A stretch of 64,000 nt of DNA from Chloromonas sp. AAM2. Its lineage: Eukaryota > Chlorophyta > Chlorophyceae > Chlamydomonadales > Chlamydomonadaceae. Location: the NCBI GenBank assembly GCA_004335635.1, contig QAXH01004625.1:43158-107157 (forward strand). Reading direction: 5' to 3'. The translations under genes and the position numbers were made by a program. Positions 1 to 13,300 of this stretch are shown here, piece after piece. The number at the start of each line of letters is the position of its first letter. Within the stretch, counting starts at the first letter, position 1. Below the pieces are notes generated by a model. That model was not told the DNA's origin and ran no database searches. It saw only the letters and a list, made by a program, of their open reading frames with translations.

Positions 1-278
1 GACTTTGCCTGCAGCCGGGGTTGGTGGTACAAAGGGTGTGGCTGTCTTGGTGGTTGGTACCACGTGGTTGCCTGGGGTTGCACGACTGCCTGCAGGGTTG
101 GAGTCTGAGGTTGCTGGGGTGGGCTGCTGCTGGTTGGTGGCTTCCTGCCCTGAGCTGCTGTTGCTGCACAACACCTGCACACCATCAAGGGCATGACTAT
201 GCTGCTATGCAGCCGGCATGAAAACGGCATAGAACTTGCAGGCAATCAAAAGACAGGTGTCTACTGGCGGCAGTAAGT

Positions 279-2849
279 CTAATAGCCGGCCAAATAGGTG
301 TCTGCTCTCACCCAGTAATGCAAGAAAGGGCACATGCCGCCATACAACGGCAGCCAAACCTTGGAAAAGGCTCCATTTGCACCTCTACAGTGGCAGGAAA
401 AGGATGATACTATTAAAGGCTTGTGAAAGCCCGACTCAGTACGCACCTGTTTTGCCTTGGGCGTGACCAGGCGTTGCTGCAGTTCAGCAAAATAGGCAGC
501 TGGCAGGGCCTGTGTCCAACACACAAACTGCTGGCCCGAGGGACTGAACCAGCGCAAGTTGGGTAGCACGCCACACCTGCACGAATGCAAGGGAACACCA
601 CGTCTGCCTTGATGCACGGTTGCTCGTTCAACACTGATGCACATTTGTTGAATGCGAGTACAACATGGCCATGCATCCCCTTGTCTCTGTGTGCACATGA
701 TGCATTTGCTGCACAGACACTGGTGCAGCAAATCGTTTGCTGTGAGAGCAGAGCTTGCACCTTGCATCAGTGCATTGCCTGCCATCACAACCGCCCCATC
801 ACGGACAGTTTGTCAGGCCTTGCCACCCACATGTACGCAGGGCTGAGGCCTGAGAGGTTGACCACTCCCGCCAGCATGCGGCGCTGTTCCTGCGTGCTGT
901 TGCGCCCCTTGCCCGAGGTTATCCACAGGTTGGCAGCCACCACCACAGTGTCCTCGCTGTCAATCACCAGCTACATTTGCGAAGTGTGGCAAACGAGACA
1001 TTCATGCGCTGGTAGTGCACGCTAAACCATGTGCACCCCAAGCAGAAGTAGACTGATCAAGCTGAGCTGGTCATCAAGTCAAGGTTAACTAGCAGAGACA
1101 CAATGAACCAGGAGCCGGGCGGCAACATTAGACAAGTATGCAGCATGCTTCAACTGCATAACCAGATCAGTCCTGGCAGGCTACAAAAAGCAATCGCTGT
1201 GCCAGCTGCAATCCGGGCCTGGCGCAGAGAAATGTAGAAGAAGCCCTGAGCACGGCTGATGCAACAGTACAGCAATGTACTCATGGCTCCCCGTGCACAT
1301 GCACGCATGCAAGCCCATTCATGCATGCCTTGCCCTATCATGTAAGGCCTATCAACCTCACAGAAGGCTCCATGTGCTCTAACCTGAGGACTGCGCAGCA
1401 ATGCGACCACGGCTGCAAAGGGCAGCTGCAGGAACATGTTTCTGGTGGAGGGGTTCTGAACCACCTCGACTATGTCCTGGAATAGATGCACCTGCAGGCA
1501 ACCAATTTCGTAAAAAGCACTGAGTACTCGTTGTAATCACGTACACTGCCCAGTTGTGTGCAACAGGCAGTGCATTCTGACTTACAAAGGCTGCACGCTC
1601 CATCGTGAGGCTGAGTCTTTACAGTGCCTCGCCCAGCACAAGGAAACCACGCAGTATTTGCAGTACTTGACACTGTTGGCGTTGAGGTGCGGTTTGCGGG
1701 CTGACAGACTTGGTGCTGAGTCTGTGCTGCGCTGTGGCCAGCGTTGCATCCATTTGACTTCTGCGATGTGCAAACTATTGCACCAGAGCACGTTCTTGCA
1801 GCAGGTCTGCCACTAGCTGTAGACACAGGTAAGGTTATTTTCAACAGCAAGCAGCACTCACCAGCCGGCTCTGCACAGCGTTCACCAAGTCAGCATAGTT
1901 CTGTACATCCCTGAGAATGCCCTCCAGACAGTAGACCTGCTTGATGACGTCCAGGTCCCTGCAGCATACAATGAAACAAGGCTGTGGTAATGTGGCCGAT
2001 CAGCCTTTGGAAAAGAGCTGTCGATACATCTCATGCATGCGGACTCCAAGGTTCATGTACCAGTGCCAATCTTTGCATGGCAGACTGTTGCACTTACAAG
2101 TCCTCAGGCTTGAGCTGAGAGAAGGCGGCCCGGCATGCATCAATGGTGTCTGCGGCCTTCCAGAGGTCGGCAATTTTAAGCACCGAGACAAGCTGTCCCG
2201 GTGAATCGCATGTGAGCTGTTCCGTGTACATGTGGCGTAGCACCGCCCCAGCAGCCGAAACATCAGATGGTGCAAGGCGTTCCTCGAACAGGTACAATTT
2301 CTCCTGCGGCGAGCTGTTCTCATCATCCCCTTCGCTGTGCTGGCTGCTGCTTGACCGCGATCCGCTGGAGTTGGAGATCTTGCGGACTGGAGCGCCTGCC
2401 TGGCTCTGATTCTCGGAGCTCATCACGGGCCGGTTCAACAGCCGGGCTTTGAAATAGTCGGAGGCTGATGCGAGCACCGAGCTGTGCAAACGGTATTCGT
2501 CCTTCTGCATTCGGTTCTGCTTAGCCTCCAGTTGCTCCGCCGTCTCTCCCTGCGATGAGACGCCTCACAGTCAGGTCAATTAGGGTTGCCCATCACAAGA
2601 GATGGCAGTGCCCAGCGGCCAAGCATTGCAGCCCACCTTGGCAGAAGGCAAATGCAGAACACGTAGAAGAGTGTCGCTGAGTGCATGACCCGGGTCAGAG
2701 GAGTTCGAGCTCCAAAGCCAGGCATTCTTCGCTCTCCTGCCTTCACCCAGATGTATCATCATCCTGGTTGCTGTTGAGTTTCTTTTACGATCTAAAGAGG
2801 ACCTGGAGCTCTGCAGCCAATGAACTAGCAGTGGGTCGCCTCCATCCAT
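279..2849 (-). CDS. BTB/POZ and BACK domain protein (3' end uncertain)
   Basis: This is probably a substrate adaptor for a cullin-3 type ubiquitin ligase, which is the usual role of BTB-BACK proteins. Exons in coding order are 2637-2849, 2098-2549, 1862-1958, 1784-1816, 1386-1493, 831-970 and 447-576, all phase-consistent. The BTB part is in exons 1-3: the segment LHSSVLASASDYFKARL is followed by a Ser-rich loop and then QLVSVLKIADLWKAADT. The BACK part follows, with FQDIVEVVQNPSTRNMFLQL and DTVVVAANLWI. Exon 4 is only 33 nt. After exon 7 (donor GTGCGT) the next exon is not settled; a reading near 290-390 is possible, so the C-terminus and the left end of the gene are uncertain. The ATG at 2849 is the first one in frame with the domain. 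No Kelch repeats are visible. The BTB-BACK assignment is confident; the target is unknown. Confidence 0.82.
1784..1816 (-). other. 33-nt micro-exon of the BTB/BACK gene
   Basis: A CTACAG acceptor and a GTGCAA donor flank 33 nt encoding LVADLLQERAL. It joins in phase 0 to the exons on both sides and completes the helix between the BTB and BACK regions. Without it the neighbouring exons still join in frame, so optional use is possible. Confidence 0.6.
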
Positions 2850-4510
2850 GGGGCCGAGCTCGGTGTGAAGATGAAAAGTTCAGGGCTGGCCATCGCAAAA
2901 CTGGATTTAAAATGACAGCATTGTGTGCGGGTGAGTAGCTGGCCAAGCCAAGCCAACCCAAGCCAAGGCAAGCCCACGCGATCATTCGGACTGGAACGGC
3001 CGGTGAAGAAACCGCCATCCGGGTTTTGCCCTTGGACGGGCAGGGTCCCATCGCCTGTGAAGTTCATGGACGCTCTCAATTTTGTTTTTTTACAACTATT
3101 TTTTTTGTCAACTATCCCTACTTACACAGTCTGACTCGAATCATCATGGTACGTACGTCATGATGACGACATGACAGACGTTCCTTGCACGGTAAGCAAG
3201 GCTGTGGATCACTGTGCACTTGCAGGGAAGGCATATCGTCAAGGCGTCAAGGACAAGGGCTGCAAACTGGAGGTTTTCCACGCTCCCATGACAATCACCT
3301 GAATTGATATGACACTTTCGATATCCAAGTTCGGGTGATTGTGATTGCTCGAGCCTTGAACTGGCCTCGAAGTAACGTCATATGGCAAAACATGCCACTT
3401 ATAGCGGACGACACTACTTGTTTGCTATATCGGTCTAAAAGGTCTGAACTTTTTCATGTATTTTTGGGTCGCACCCAATCATTGTTGTTACCCAAAGTAA
3501 ATGATTGGAATTTGCTATCAACAGTTGACATTGATGTTGATTTGATTAGCTGACACTGACCCTGACGATCTTTCAATCCATTGCATTTCATTTGAATGGC
3601 TGATGGGCTAACGGACCATTTTCCCCGTAAGGTGTGGTGTGACAGCTCACCACGCCTTGCTGACACACCTAGATTCCCCTTTACTAGGTGAAACTTTTTG
3701 CGCGAATAGTCAATATTGGCGTTGGACGCGCTTCCTGTTGTGCACTCCCTCCTAGGAAGCAGAACGAGCCAGGCTGAACGTTACTGCCCAGCCGCAGCTG
3801 CCAGCACTTACGCTGCCTGCACTTACTTGTGCCGTTACGTTTGCACCTGATTGCACGAGCTTGGCGGAGCTATCATGGCGTAAAAGCCTATAACTATCAC
3901 ATGTTTACCCACATGCTGTCCAAATACAACAAGTTTCAAAGCAAACACTTACACGGGCTGGCGCACTACAGGCGATCATCAAAGCTAATGTAACATGGAC
4001 TAAATACTTGCTAAAAGCGCAAAGCAAACGGGCCAGGGCAGTTGTCATGCGAGTTATTAGTGCTTCAGCTTGGACTTCACTGTTGACTGCATGTCCATGC
4101 GCTTAATTTGCGCTAACGGTGCTCATGATAGTTATTTGGCCCAGTGAAGGGTACACCCTGGTGCCCTTAAGAGCACAATCAGTCCATGCAGCAGGCCAGT
4201 ACAACGACAGCCCACCCATATGAATCAACTTTACTGTTGGCAACTCAACTTCACAAGGGGGCGGGCAAGGGAGCCAGTGGTGTCAGGCCGTGCCACAGCG
4301 CATGTACAGGCAGCCTTCCGACACCAGCACCCCTGCAATGCATAGTCACCGCTTACGCTTGCGCTTACGTGCTTTCGCTTACGCTTACGCTTACGGCGAT
4401 CTCAGAAGTAAGCGGCAAAAAACAGTTTTTTTGCCTGTTTGTAACGGGATTACAAAGCCAGCTATGCCCATGCACGCCCAATGCTACCATATGCTCAAAA
4501 CAACGTTTGA
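2850..4510. other. spacer upstream of the BTB/BACK gene
   Basis: No convincing gene was found. The stretch is AT-richer than the genes. It holds a fragment of dispersed repeat family C (3958-4008) and a CTTACG-like hexamer array (4351-4395) close to the assembly gap. The promoter of the BTB gene should lie just right of 2849, but no clear element is visible. Confidence 0.5.
4351..4395. repeat. hexamer tandem repeat (CTTACG-like)
   Basis: About seven imperfect copies of a six-base unit (GCTTAC/CTTACG) lie 115 bases left of the first run of N. The unit does not match the plant-type telomere repeat TTTAGGG. Confidence 0.7.
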
Positions 4511-5275
4511 NNNNNNNNNNNNNNNNNNNNNNNNNNNNNNNNNNNNNNNNNNNNNNNNNNNNNNNNNNNNNNNNNNNNNNNNNNNNNNNNNNNNNNNNNN
4601 NNNNNNNNNNNNNNNNNNNNNNNNNNNNNNNNNNNNNNNNNNNNNNNNNNNNNNNNNNNNNNNNNNNNNNNNNNNNNNNNNNNNNNNNNNNNNNNNNNNN
4701 NNNNNNNNNNNNNNNNNNNNNNNNNNNNNNNNNNNNNNNNNNNNNNNNNNNNNNNNNNNNNNNNNNNNNNNNNNNNNNNNNNNNNNNNNNNNNNNNNNNN
4801 NNNNNNNNNNNNNNNNNNNNNNNNNNNNNNNNNNNNNNNNNNNNNNNNNNNNNNNNNNNNNNNNNNNNNNNNNNNNNNNNNNNNNNNNNNNNNNNNNNNN
4901 NNNNNNNNNNNNNNNNNNNNNNNNNNNNNNNNNNNNNNNNNNNNNNNNNNNNNNNNNNNNNNNNNNNNNNNNNNNNNNNNNNNNNNNNNNNNNNNNNNNN
5001 NNNNNNNNNNNNNNNNNNNNNNNNNNNNNNNNNNNNNNNNNNNNNNNNNNNNNNNNNNNNNNNNNNNNNNNNNNNNNNNNNNNNNNNNNNNNNNNNNNNN
5101 NNNNNNNNNNNNNNNNNNNNNNNNNNNNNNNNNNNNNNNNNNNNNNNNNNNNNNNNNNNNNNNNNNNNNNNNNNNNNNNNNNNNNNNNNNNNNNNNNNNN
5201 NNNNNNNNNNNNNNNNNNNNNNNNNNNNNNNNNNNNNNNNNNNNNNNNNNNNNNNNNNNNNNNNNNNNNNNNNNN
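4511..5275. other. assembly gap (N)
   Basis: 765 undetermined bases. A dispersed repeat (5559-5745) lies about 285 bases to the right; the same family also borders the second gap, so unresolved repeats are a likely cause. Confidence 0.95.
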
Positions 5276-5558
5276 CTGATCAACAGTGCACGGCTGTGTG
5301 CTGAATTGTTCAAATGTCTGCAGGCATTCAAGCATCTGCCAGTTTCACGTGCCTTGCAAGCAATGATAGGGACACCAGCGCTCAATCATGTTGCCTTCAA
5401 GCTGCAATGTGTCATTGAATGGCTTATTGACGCCCATGCCACAAACCTGTAAGAGAACCCAGTGCTGCTCCCTGCTGGTAATTGGAACCATTGGCAATGA
5501 ACCTGCTAACCCAGCTGAAAAACAAAACTTCTGCTGCTTGCTGCAAAAACGGAATGAC

Positions 5559-5745
5559 GAGTGGCCACCCGTCTCCTTGGGGATGTAGCCAAGCCCTCCA
5601 CCCCCCGACTGAGACAGCCGCAGCACTTCATTGGGCACTAGACACATGCCACCTAATGTAGACCACACCCGAGAACCCATCTCCGAGTTAAGTGCTAGCA
5701 GAACTTGTTGCCAGCAGGTTCGGACGATGCCCTCCGTAATGTGCC
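5559..5745 (-). repeat. dispersed repeat family D, copy 1
   Basis: About 120 bases here match 30612-30736 closely, including the block cattgggcactagacaca. On the minus strand the reading MGSRVWSTLGGMCLVPNE is open and is preserved in the second copy apart from a few residues, so this may be part of a mobile-element gene. The rest of copy 2 is lost in the gap at 30737. The strand call follows that open reading and is tentative. Confidence 0.6.
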
Positions 5746-7334
5746 GGCATGGTGTGGTGGTTGTCAGACCACGCCTGACCGTAGGTCAGATCACGCCTGA
5801 CCGTCACCAACGCACACAGCCTCAGCATGGCAGAAGAATGACGAGTGGCTAAGGCAGACAAACGGCTGTCCACAAATCTGCATGTCTATCCTGCATGGCC
5901 AGGCTAGCAACGGATGACCTGTTGCTGGTGATGGGTGAACAAATCAAAAGTCGAGTGTAAGAAATGGTACTCAATTCTTCTAAATACCTAGACAAGAGAG
6001 CTCGCACACCAGATTTCTGCACCATTTCTGTAATGATCACTCGTGTAGACATGCCTATCTGTACACTATACAGTGGCATGGCCACTCCGATCGTCCCAGT
6101 ATCCGATGCATACACACCCTTGCACAAAAGCAGCACTCCACACGATTTCTTGGCTTCTGATGCCGCACGAGCCAAAGTGATCTAACTTCCCCGCTTTGAG
6201 TTGGGCAATGACTTGGACATGGCCCTGGAAGAGAGCATTCATGTTACACGCACAAAGCGTGTAAGCAAAGGCAGAATGAACATGGCTGAACATTCCAGTT
6301 TGCCATGTTTGACTGAGTGTTTGAGCACATACCACACCAATGCAGATTATGTGTTGCCAGTCTCACACCTCGCCACTGGGACACAAGGAACTGTCCCGGA
6401 ACTGACAAACATATTTTTTTTATCTATGGACACATTGTTGGTGATTAACAGACCCACCAGAGGTGCAATTCCCCTTGTAGTTACTGTAATCTAATCTAAG
6501 CCTGGCGCCTCCTTCTTCCACAGAAAAGAATCAGGCCTTAGGACTCGTCTCCAGACAGGATTGGTCGGGTTCATACAGTGGACTGTCTCAAGCTGTCTTA
6601 TGATGTAATCAATACATATAGCAGGACGTTTGGCCTTTGAATATGTATTCTTCTGCTCTAGCAGTCATTCCACGATCCTCCGTGTATTCCACTGCGACAC
6701 TTCTGATATTCCAGAGCTTTACTCTTCAGGGTCCATGCACCAACATGGAAAGCTGCTGCCTCCATACAGTTACAGTCACTAAGTGGCTGTAATGCCAACA
6801 CGTAACTGAACTCCATGCAGAATGTTGACAACGGTATAGCTCAAGATATTACGATGGAGAAAAAATGGTTGTCCACACATGTCTTTCAGAAATGGGGGAA
6901 GGTTAGGCAACGAGAATATATGTCCTGAAAATCACGTCTCTTCTGCTCGGCTCAGACTAGCTACGGTTGAACTACTTCTGGACATAGTTCACGGGGGAAA
7001 ACACCCATGGTTACGCATTGCCTAAAACCTTGTATCAGAAGTTCAAGGTCCTGACCTGCAACAACGACTGGCATACTAATCTATGCCAGCACCTGTGCTA
7101 TCTAACCAAGATTTCCCAAGTGGTATTTGCAACCTGCGCCAGCCGATGTATTCAATAAAAAGACTAAATGCACGACTATTATGCAACGCCCAAACTTAGA
7201 TCAACGCCATTTCTGCCCAATCAAAACTGGCAGACGGCCGAGGTTGGCATTGATCGCGTGTGCCGCCATAACATGATTATGCATCGACCAGCTCAGAATT
7301 CCAACCTCTTAATGTCAACACAGCCGACCAAGTC
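5746..7334. other. spacer, no confident gene
   Basis: Short open readings occur on both strands (for example 6066-6335 minus), but none has a recognisable domain or splice pattern. The only clear structure is a solo transposon-end sequence at 6387-6420. Confidence 0.45.
6387..6420. repeat. solo copy of transposon terminal repeat
   Basis: The sequence ggaactgtcccggaactgac followed by aaacat and a T-run resembles the 24-bp terminal repeat of the element inserted at 47571-49110. It differs at a few positions. No partner end was found nearby. Confidence 0.5.
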
Positions 7335-10300
7335 TCAAGGCTGTCTCGCACGGTTTGTCTTGCTCTTGACGCTCTGCAGCACCTCTCCCCAGTCAAAGCT
7401 GCTGCCTGCGGCCCCGTCATCCGCTGCCTGGGTCAACACCTTGGAGGGCGGCTCGGCCACACGCACAACTGGAACCTCGGCCACCACCTCTTCTTCCTCC
7501 TCTTCCTCGTCAGCACCCTGTACCGTGTTGCAGAGCCGACACATACATTCCAGGCAAGTAACAGGATAATGACAGAACAGAAAAGGAGCCACCACAGGTT
7601 GGCACAAATGCTTGTTCATCATGCCACAAAGCATAATTCAGATGAGTAGGCATGAGTAGGCATGAGTAGGCATGAGTAGGCATGAGTAGGCATGATGCCG
7701 ACATGTGATAGACATAGAGCCACAGCAGGTTGGCGTACTAACATGCGTATGAGTAGGTGGGCGTACTTGCTTGCAGCGTTGGGCCACCGATGATAGAGTA
7801 GCTGACATGGGTGCAGGTCATGGGTAACGGGGGGATGTGACGAACACGTATTACGACCACAATTTTGCCCTCCACTCCCGCGCACCTACTCGCTCCTGCA
7901 CTTCGCTTTGAGCCATGGCTGATTTGAATCCAAGTTGTTGGTGCATGTCCCTGCCTGCTACTCACCCAGCCCAGTGCCCCCAGGCCCTGTCCCAGTCCAT
8001 CGGCCTCCGCCTCCTCCTCCGCCCGCTGCTGGGCCGTGCCCGCCTGCGTTGCGCCAGCGTTGGCGGCGCCAGGAGAGGCAGGGCGGTGGTTCCGAGGCAG
8101 CTCGGGCACCCCCATTAGGGAGGGAGAGTGGCGCACAGCCAGGGCAAACCTGCACAGGAAGAACAGGACAGGGGTCAGGGTTGTTACCAGGTGTGAAGTC
8201 TGCACTTCTGCCGCCATTCAGTACCCGGCTGGCCGGCTGCTGAATGCATACCGTAGAGGGCGAATCCCCGCAGCAACCATGGTGTGCGTCACTACAGGCA
8301 CAGCAGAGCGGGTAGCAGAACGCGAGGACAAAGCCACACGCGTGTCAAGGGTGCAGGTATGACAAAGAAGGTACCAACAGGCCCGGCTACGATGGCATGC
8401 TGATACATGGCTCCGCACGAGCGGTTGCAGGTGCTCGGTACGCGTCACACCCCGAAGACGCTCACCCAAAGTGTGGCACAGGGTTGTAGTACGTGTCCAT
8501 GGTTTCCATGTTGTCCCAGTATTCGCCCCCGGTGCTGTTGCCCCACTTGCGCACTTGCCGATCGCCCAGGTGCTGCTCATTCCACCACCGATTGTACCTT
8601 TCGCACCACAATGAGGTGTGAAAAGTTTGAGGTGAATGTTAGTTACCATCAGGCCTGTCCTTCAGCGCCACTACACTGGACAACCCATGAGGGCTAGGAC
8701 TGATAGCCAGATAGCTAGAACTGTCACATGATAAGAGCTATTAAACAAGTAAAGCGTCTAGCTAACAGTGGGCTGTGGTCAACACAGGGCTTTATCATGC
8801 GATTGCCTAAAACTGGCTATGAGTTGCTCTCATGCGGCGTGCATTGCGTGGGATGGGTGGCAATGCGTCTCGCGTGGGCGGGCAGGGCTAAGAATAGCCA
8901 CACAAGACAGCAGCTACCCAATCAGCAGTCTGTTTACTGGTTTGAACTGTAACGCCACTTCTCTTGCTTCTTCCCCCCTGTCTTTTCTAGAGTTTACTGA
9001 CGTGCGACGCCTGCGGAACCTTGGCCGCTTACCACAGAAGCCCACCACCCCGGCTCTGCCTCTGGTCTTCCTGCTTTTATTGGTACCCAGTTTCCTAACC
9101 TCTCCCCGGCCACATGCGTTCCTGGCATGTCCCTGCCCAGCCCCCACAGCCCCTGCGCCTCACCTCTCCCCGCCTCCGCCAATGCTCCACACCTCCCCGT
9201 GCTTAGTGCCCTTGCCGTCCGCAAAGTTCTCCGTCCACTTGTCCCCCCACTGCTCCACCGCGCCGCCCCACAGCTCCCTCTCGGCCCATTTGTCCGTGTA
9301 TTTGAGGCAACCACCGCGCCCGTCATAGTCCTCGCCTGCATACAACGCCACAGCCACATATTCTCAATTGCATTCCTGGGGCTCCATGGCCAAGGGTTGG
9401 GTGAGGTACGGGGTTTGGGAAAGAATGGTAGCAAGGAAAGCGGTCCAGCTGCCAACGCCTCAACACCTTCTGGACTGCTTCCGGGCAAGGGACCGCAAGG
9501 AAAGCTTGAAAGCAACATGTTCGTCACTGTCATTGGAAATTAACACAGAACAGGGCCGACACCTCTTGGAGAGGAAGAAAGGTCCGCCTGTTCATTCCTC
9601 ATCCTCTGCTCCATATCGTCTGTCTGCTCGTCCCTAGACGCCTTTCCATTCAAACAGCATCCGTTTGTCAGAACGTGTAGCACAGATACTTCTCCAACCG
9701 TCACACGTAAAATCCACCTTTCTCCACTCACCCCACTTTTCGTGCCACACGTTTTCGTTTTCCTTTGCCCACTTGTCGGCGTACTTGCTGACCTGGCCCA
9801 GGGCATGATGCTTCTCGCCCCACTTCTCCTCCCACTCGTGACCTGCATCGCCGTCAGCACGAGCCCACCTGCAAAAGCACACTACCGTGTTTGCCGTGCT
9901 GTGCCATAAGCCACACGCAGCTACCAAGTGATATTGCAGTTCCACATGCCCCACTAACAGCCCGCTTGTCTACGCGGGTGCACATGTACACATGCCAGTC
10001 ACAAAAAAACCGTTTTCAGTTGCACCCCTTGGACCCGGGTACGGTGCAGGCCCGGCTTGTCACAATCTGTGTGAGACTGTAGCTGCACTGGAAGCCACGT
10101 GCGGACGCCAAGCCGGTGCACGTCGCGCCTTGTTTGTGCCATTGGCTACTGTGCAATCACCAGGTCATGCGCCGCAGTAGCACGTGTCTCACTTGTGTGC
10201 TGTGCGCTCGATGATCAGCTCAATGGTCTGCGGGTCGTGGAAGGCGCGCTCGCACCACTCCTCCTTCCAGGCGCCACCTGAAGCCAGGAGAGCAAGGCAA

Positions 10301-13300
10301 GGCAAGGCAACTGAAGATCACCATTATCATGACCAAGCACCCATACAGGGGAAGGGGCCACAAGGGTAGGCAGGACGCAACGGCTACAACGGTAGGCGAG
10401 GATTTTGTTACCATCACCAAGCACTCGCAAGACCGTGGTGCTGCGAGTTCCATGTTGACGAGCTGTGAGAGACGGTAGCCAAGTGGTGTAGCTTAGCAAG
10501 GCGCATGAGCCAACAGCCAGTGCCAGCCTTTCACACGCTGGTATTACAAGTAGCAATGCGCATGGTCAGAGCAGGCGTGCAATGATGTCAAGTCATGCTT
10601 CGCCGCGTCATGTGTTTGCCATGATCACTGTCACAACGCAGCTTGCAATTGTCACAGCTTTCAAGTATTCTCTGTTCTTCCACTTCCCAGCCCATTGATA
10701 CTACCTTCTGCCGAGGTGCCGCTCTTGGTGGCCCCGAGCTCCTTGAGCCCTGCCCAGTCACTGGCCTCCCACCAACACTCCTCCCACGCAACCTGCGGAC
10801 ATCCATGTGCGTTCTTTAGAGACCTGGTCTGGGATGGTAGCCAACCCGCACACAGGTTCACACACAGGCTATGACGCGGGCGACGCGCTGTGCGTGCCTC
10901 TAGACTGCGAGCTTCATGTGTTGGTAGGGAAGCCTGACAGGTGCTGGGTGGCAGGCGCACACAGCCATGGTGGGCGGAACACACAGGCTGGCCCACAGGG
11001 CAACCCATTGATGGACAGACATGTCAGTAAGGTTGTGGGTCGCGGGTTGACAGTCATCCATGCCAACCCAGACTTGAGGCTGATCTCTCTGCCAGCCTAT
11101 CAGCATGTCCGGTAACCCTACCCCAGCTCACGGCGTGACTGTGTCTCCTCAGCATTTGCAACAGCTCTTTCTCCCAAGCTTGCACACTCACAGTCCTTCG
11201 ATCCCTCGGCATTTTCAACACCCCTACACAAGCTCTCACGCCAACACAGGCAACACAGTGGTGCCTTGTGTACTGATCCTTGTGCGATGCTGACCCGCAC
11301 TGGTGTTTCAAAAGTCAAACACACCCGCTGACGCCCCAGCCCTTCCCCACCATACCGTGCCATCGGCGTTGCTGCCCTTGAGCAAAGTCCAACGTTTCCA
11401 GAAACCGCCAGGGCCAAAGTCCTCACCACTCAGCTTCTCGTACCTGCTCACACACAAAAACATACACACAAGCTGAAAAGCACAATACGCTACTTGTGCT
11501 TTTCAGCCGGCACCAGTAATTTTTGCAGTGTCTGCTGACGTTTTCTGTGCAAATGCAGGAAAATGCAAGAGTACAAAAGTGCCAAACAGCATTCAAGCTG
11601 AGCCTGCTTTTCCTGACAACTCTTCACCTCCCCCCTTTCCTGAACCCCAGTCAAAGCGTCATGATGCATTTGACAACCTTGACTTGTCACAAGCTCATCG
11701 CAGACTACAGACAAACCAATCAAACCTCTCAGAACTCGCGCTAGAAACCCACCCCCCACTGAGACTCTCACGTTGTGCCATCCGCTAGCGTGCCCTTGCC
11801 GTCCGGCAGCTGCCTGCCCACAGGTGCTGTGGCGGTTTCTGTGGCGGTTTCCACAGCATCCACCGCCTGTGCCTCCAGGGAGCGGGTGGGCGGTTGGTAG
11901 GCGGTGGTCAGTTCTAGAACAGACTGAAGCGGGGGGAGCTGGAAGGAACGAGCGGCTGCTGCCAACTCCTCTTCCTGTAAAACAAACTCCAAAACCAACA
12001 AATGACTCTCTCCTCAAACTTCAAGTTGCCTGACGCCCAAGCCAGATTGATTGTGCGCTTGTAAGCTGGGACAACACAGCATGAGCCATCTGTGGCCGCC
12101 ATTCCGCGAGAACTTGGCCTTGACCAGGACCTAGGCTGACCTGTTCTCCCCAGGACTCCCTGACTGAAGCAAGCCTGAAGTCAAGCACAAGTTGTGCAAC
12201 CATTAGCTGTACCCCAGCCCACCTGTGACCTCAGCTCCAGGAACCCCTGCATGGGCAGGTCATACTCCTTGAACTCTCGGCCCGTCTCCGGGTCAGCGCC
12301 CGGGGCCGCGCGCTGAAGCTGGGGCACGGGACCCCCTGCGTTGCCTGCACAGTGCGCACATAGGGAATCATTTTTGTTGTTCTTGACCATCTATGTAGAT
12401 GCGCAGCAAGGAATGATAACTGATCAAACTCATTCACTCAAAAAACTTGATCAGGATTATGACACAGGATGGTTCATCAGCAATCAGGATTATGACACAG
12501 GATGGTTCATCAGCAATCAGGACTATGACACAGGATGGTTCATCAGCAATCAGGACTATGACATAGGATGGTTCATCAGCAATCAGGACTATGACATAGG
12601 ATGGTTCATCAGCAACCAGGATTATGACACAGGATGGTTCATCAGCAATCAGGATTATGACACAGGATGGTTCATCAGCACAGGGCCGGGATGCAGATGC
12701 AACAGGCGTTGCGCAGGTCATGAACTGGTTGCCAGAGCCTGTGACAACCAGGGCTCTATGAATTGGAGGGTAGCTGTTGAGTTATGACACACGGTGTAAA
12801 CGTGCCAATTTTCATTGTTGTCTTGGCAGAAACGTACCAAAGAGTGCCTGTGCCCACGCCGGCCCTCCTTCCATCGAGCCCTGCTGCTGTTGCTGTGTTG
12901 AATCCGCTGCTACGGGTGGTGACACCGGTGTCACGGGCGTCCTTGTGTTTGCCGTTGCGCCACCCGCTGTGTCCCATGTGGCTGCCATGCGGTTTCGGCC
13001 ACTGCCCGAGCTGCGAATGACACGAGAACGCCCACCACTACCACTGCCACTGGACCGTTTTGGCCCAGGTGCTTGGGGGCTGGCTGGGAGTGTTTGTGTG
13101 CTTGCTGGTGGAGCAGGCTGTGCAGAGGCAGGTGGCCTAAAAGGCGGTGTTTGTATGCCAGGAGGACTCGGTCCTCCTCCATTGCTGGGACTGCTGCTCG
13201 GCGGGCCATCAGCCCACCTGGAGGTTGCATTCAAGTCTGTGCCGTTCCTAGCATCCGTTTTTCCAGCCCCTGCGTCCGTTTCTGAGATAACGGGCAGTTG

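Noticed and set aside
4351..4395. Interstitial telomere repeat
   Set aside because: The hexamer is not the plant-type TTTAGGG unit or a simple variant of it.
5640..5760. 5S rRNA-like words (cacacccgag, ccgagttaag) in repeat D
   Set aside because: The order and spacing do not fit a 5S gene, and the 3' half shows no match; kept only as a dispersed repeat.
12434..12787. Open readings with DYDTGWFIS-type protein repeats
   Set aside because: Both strands are open because of the 33-bp minisatellite; it lies within an intron of the LESV/ESV1-like gene.
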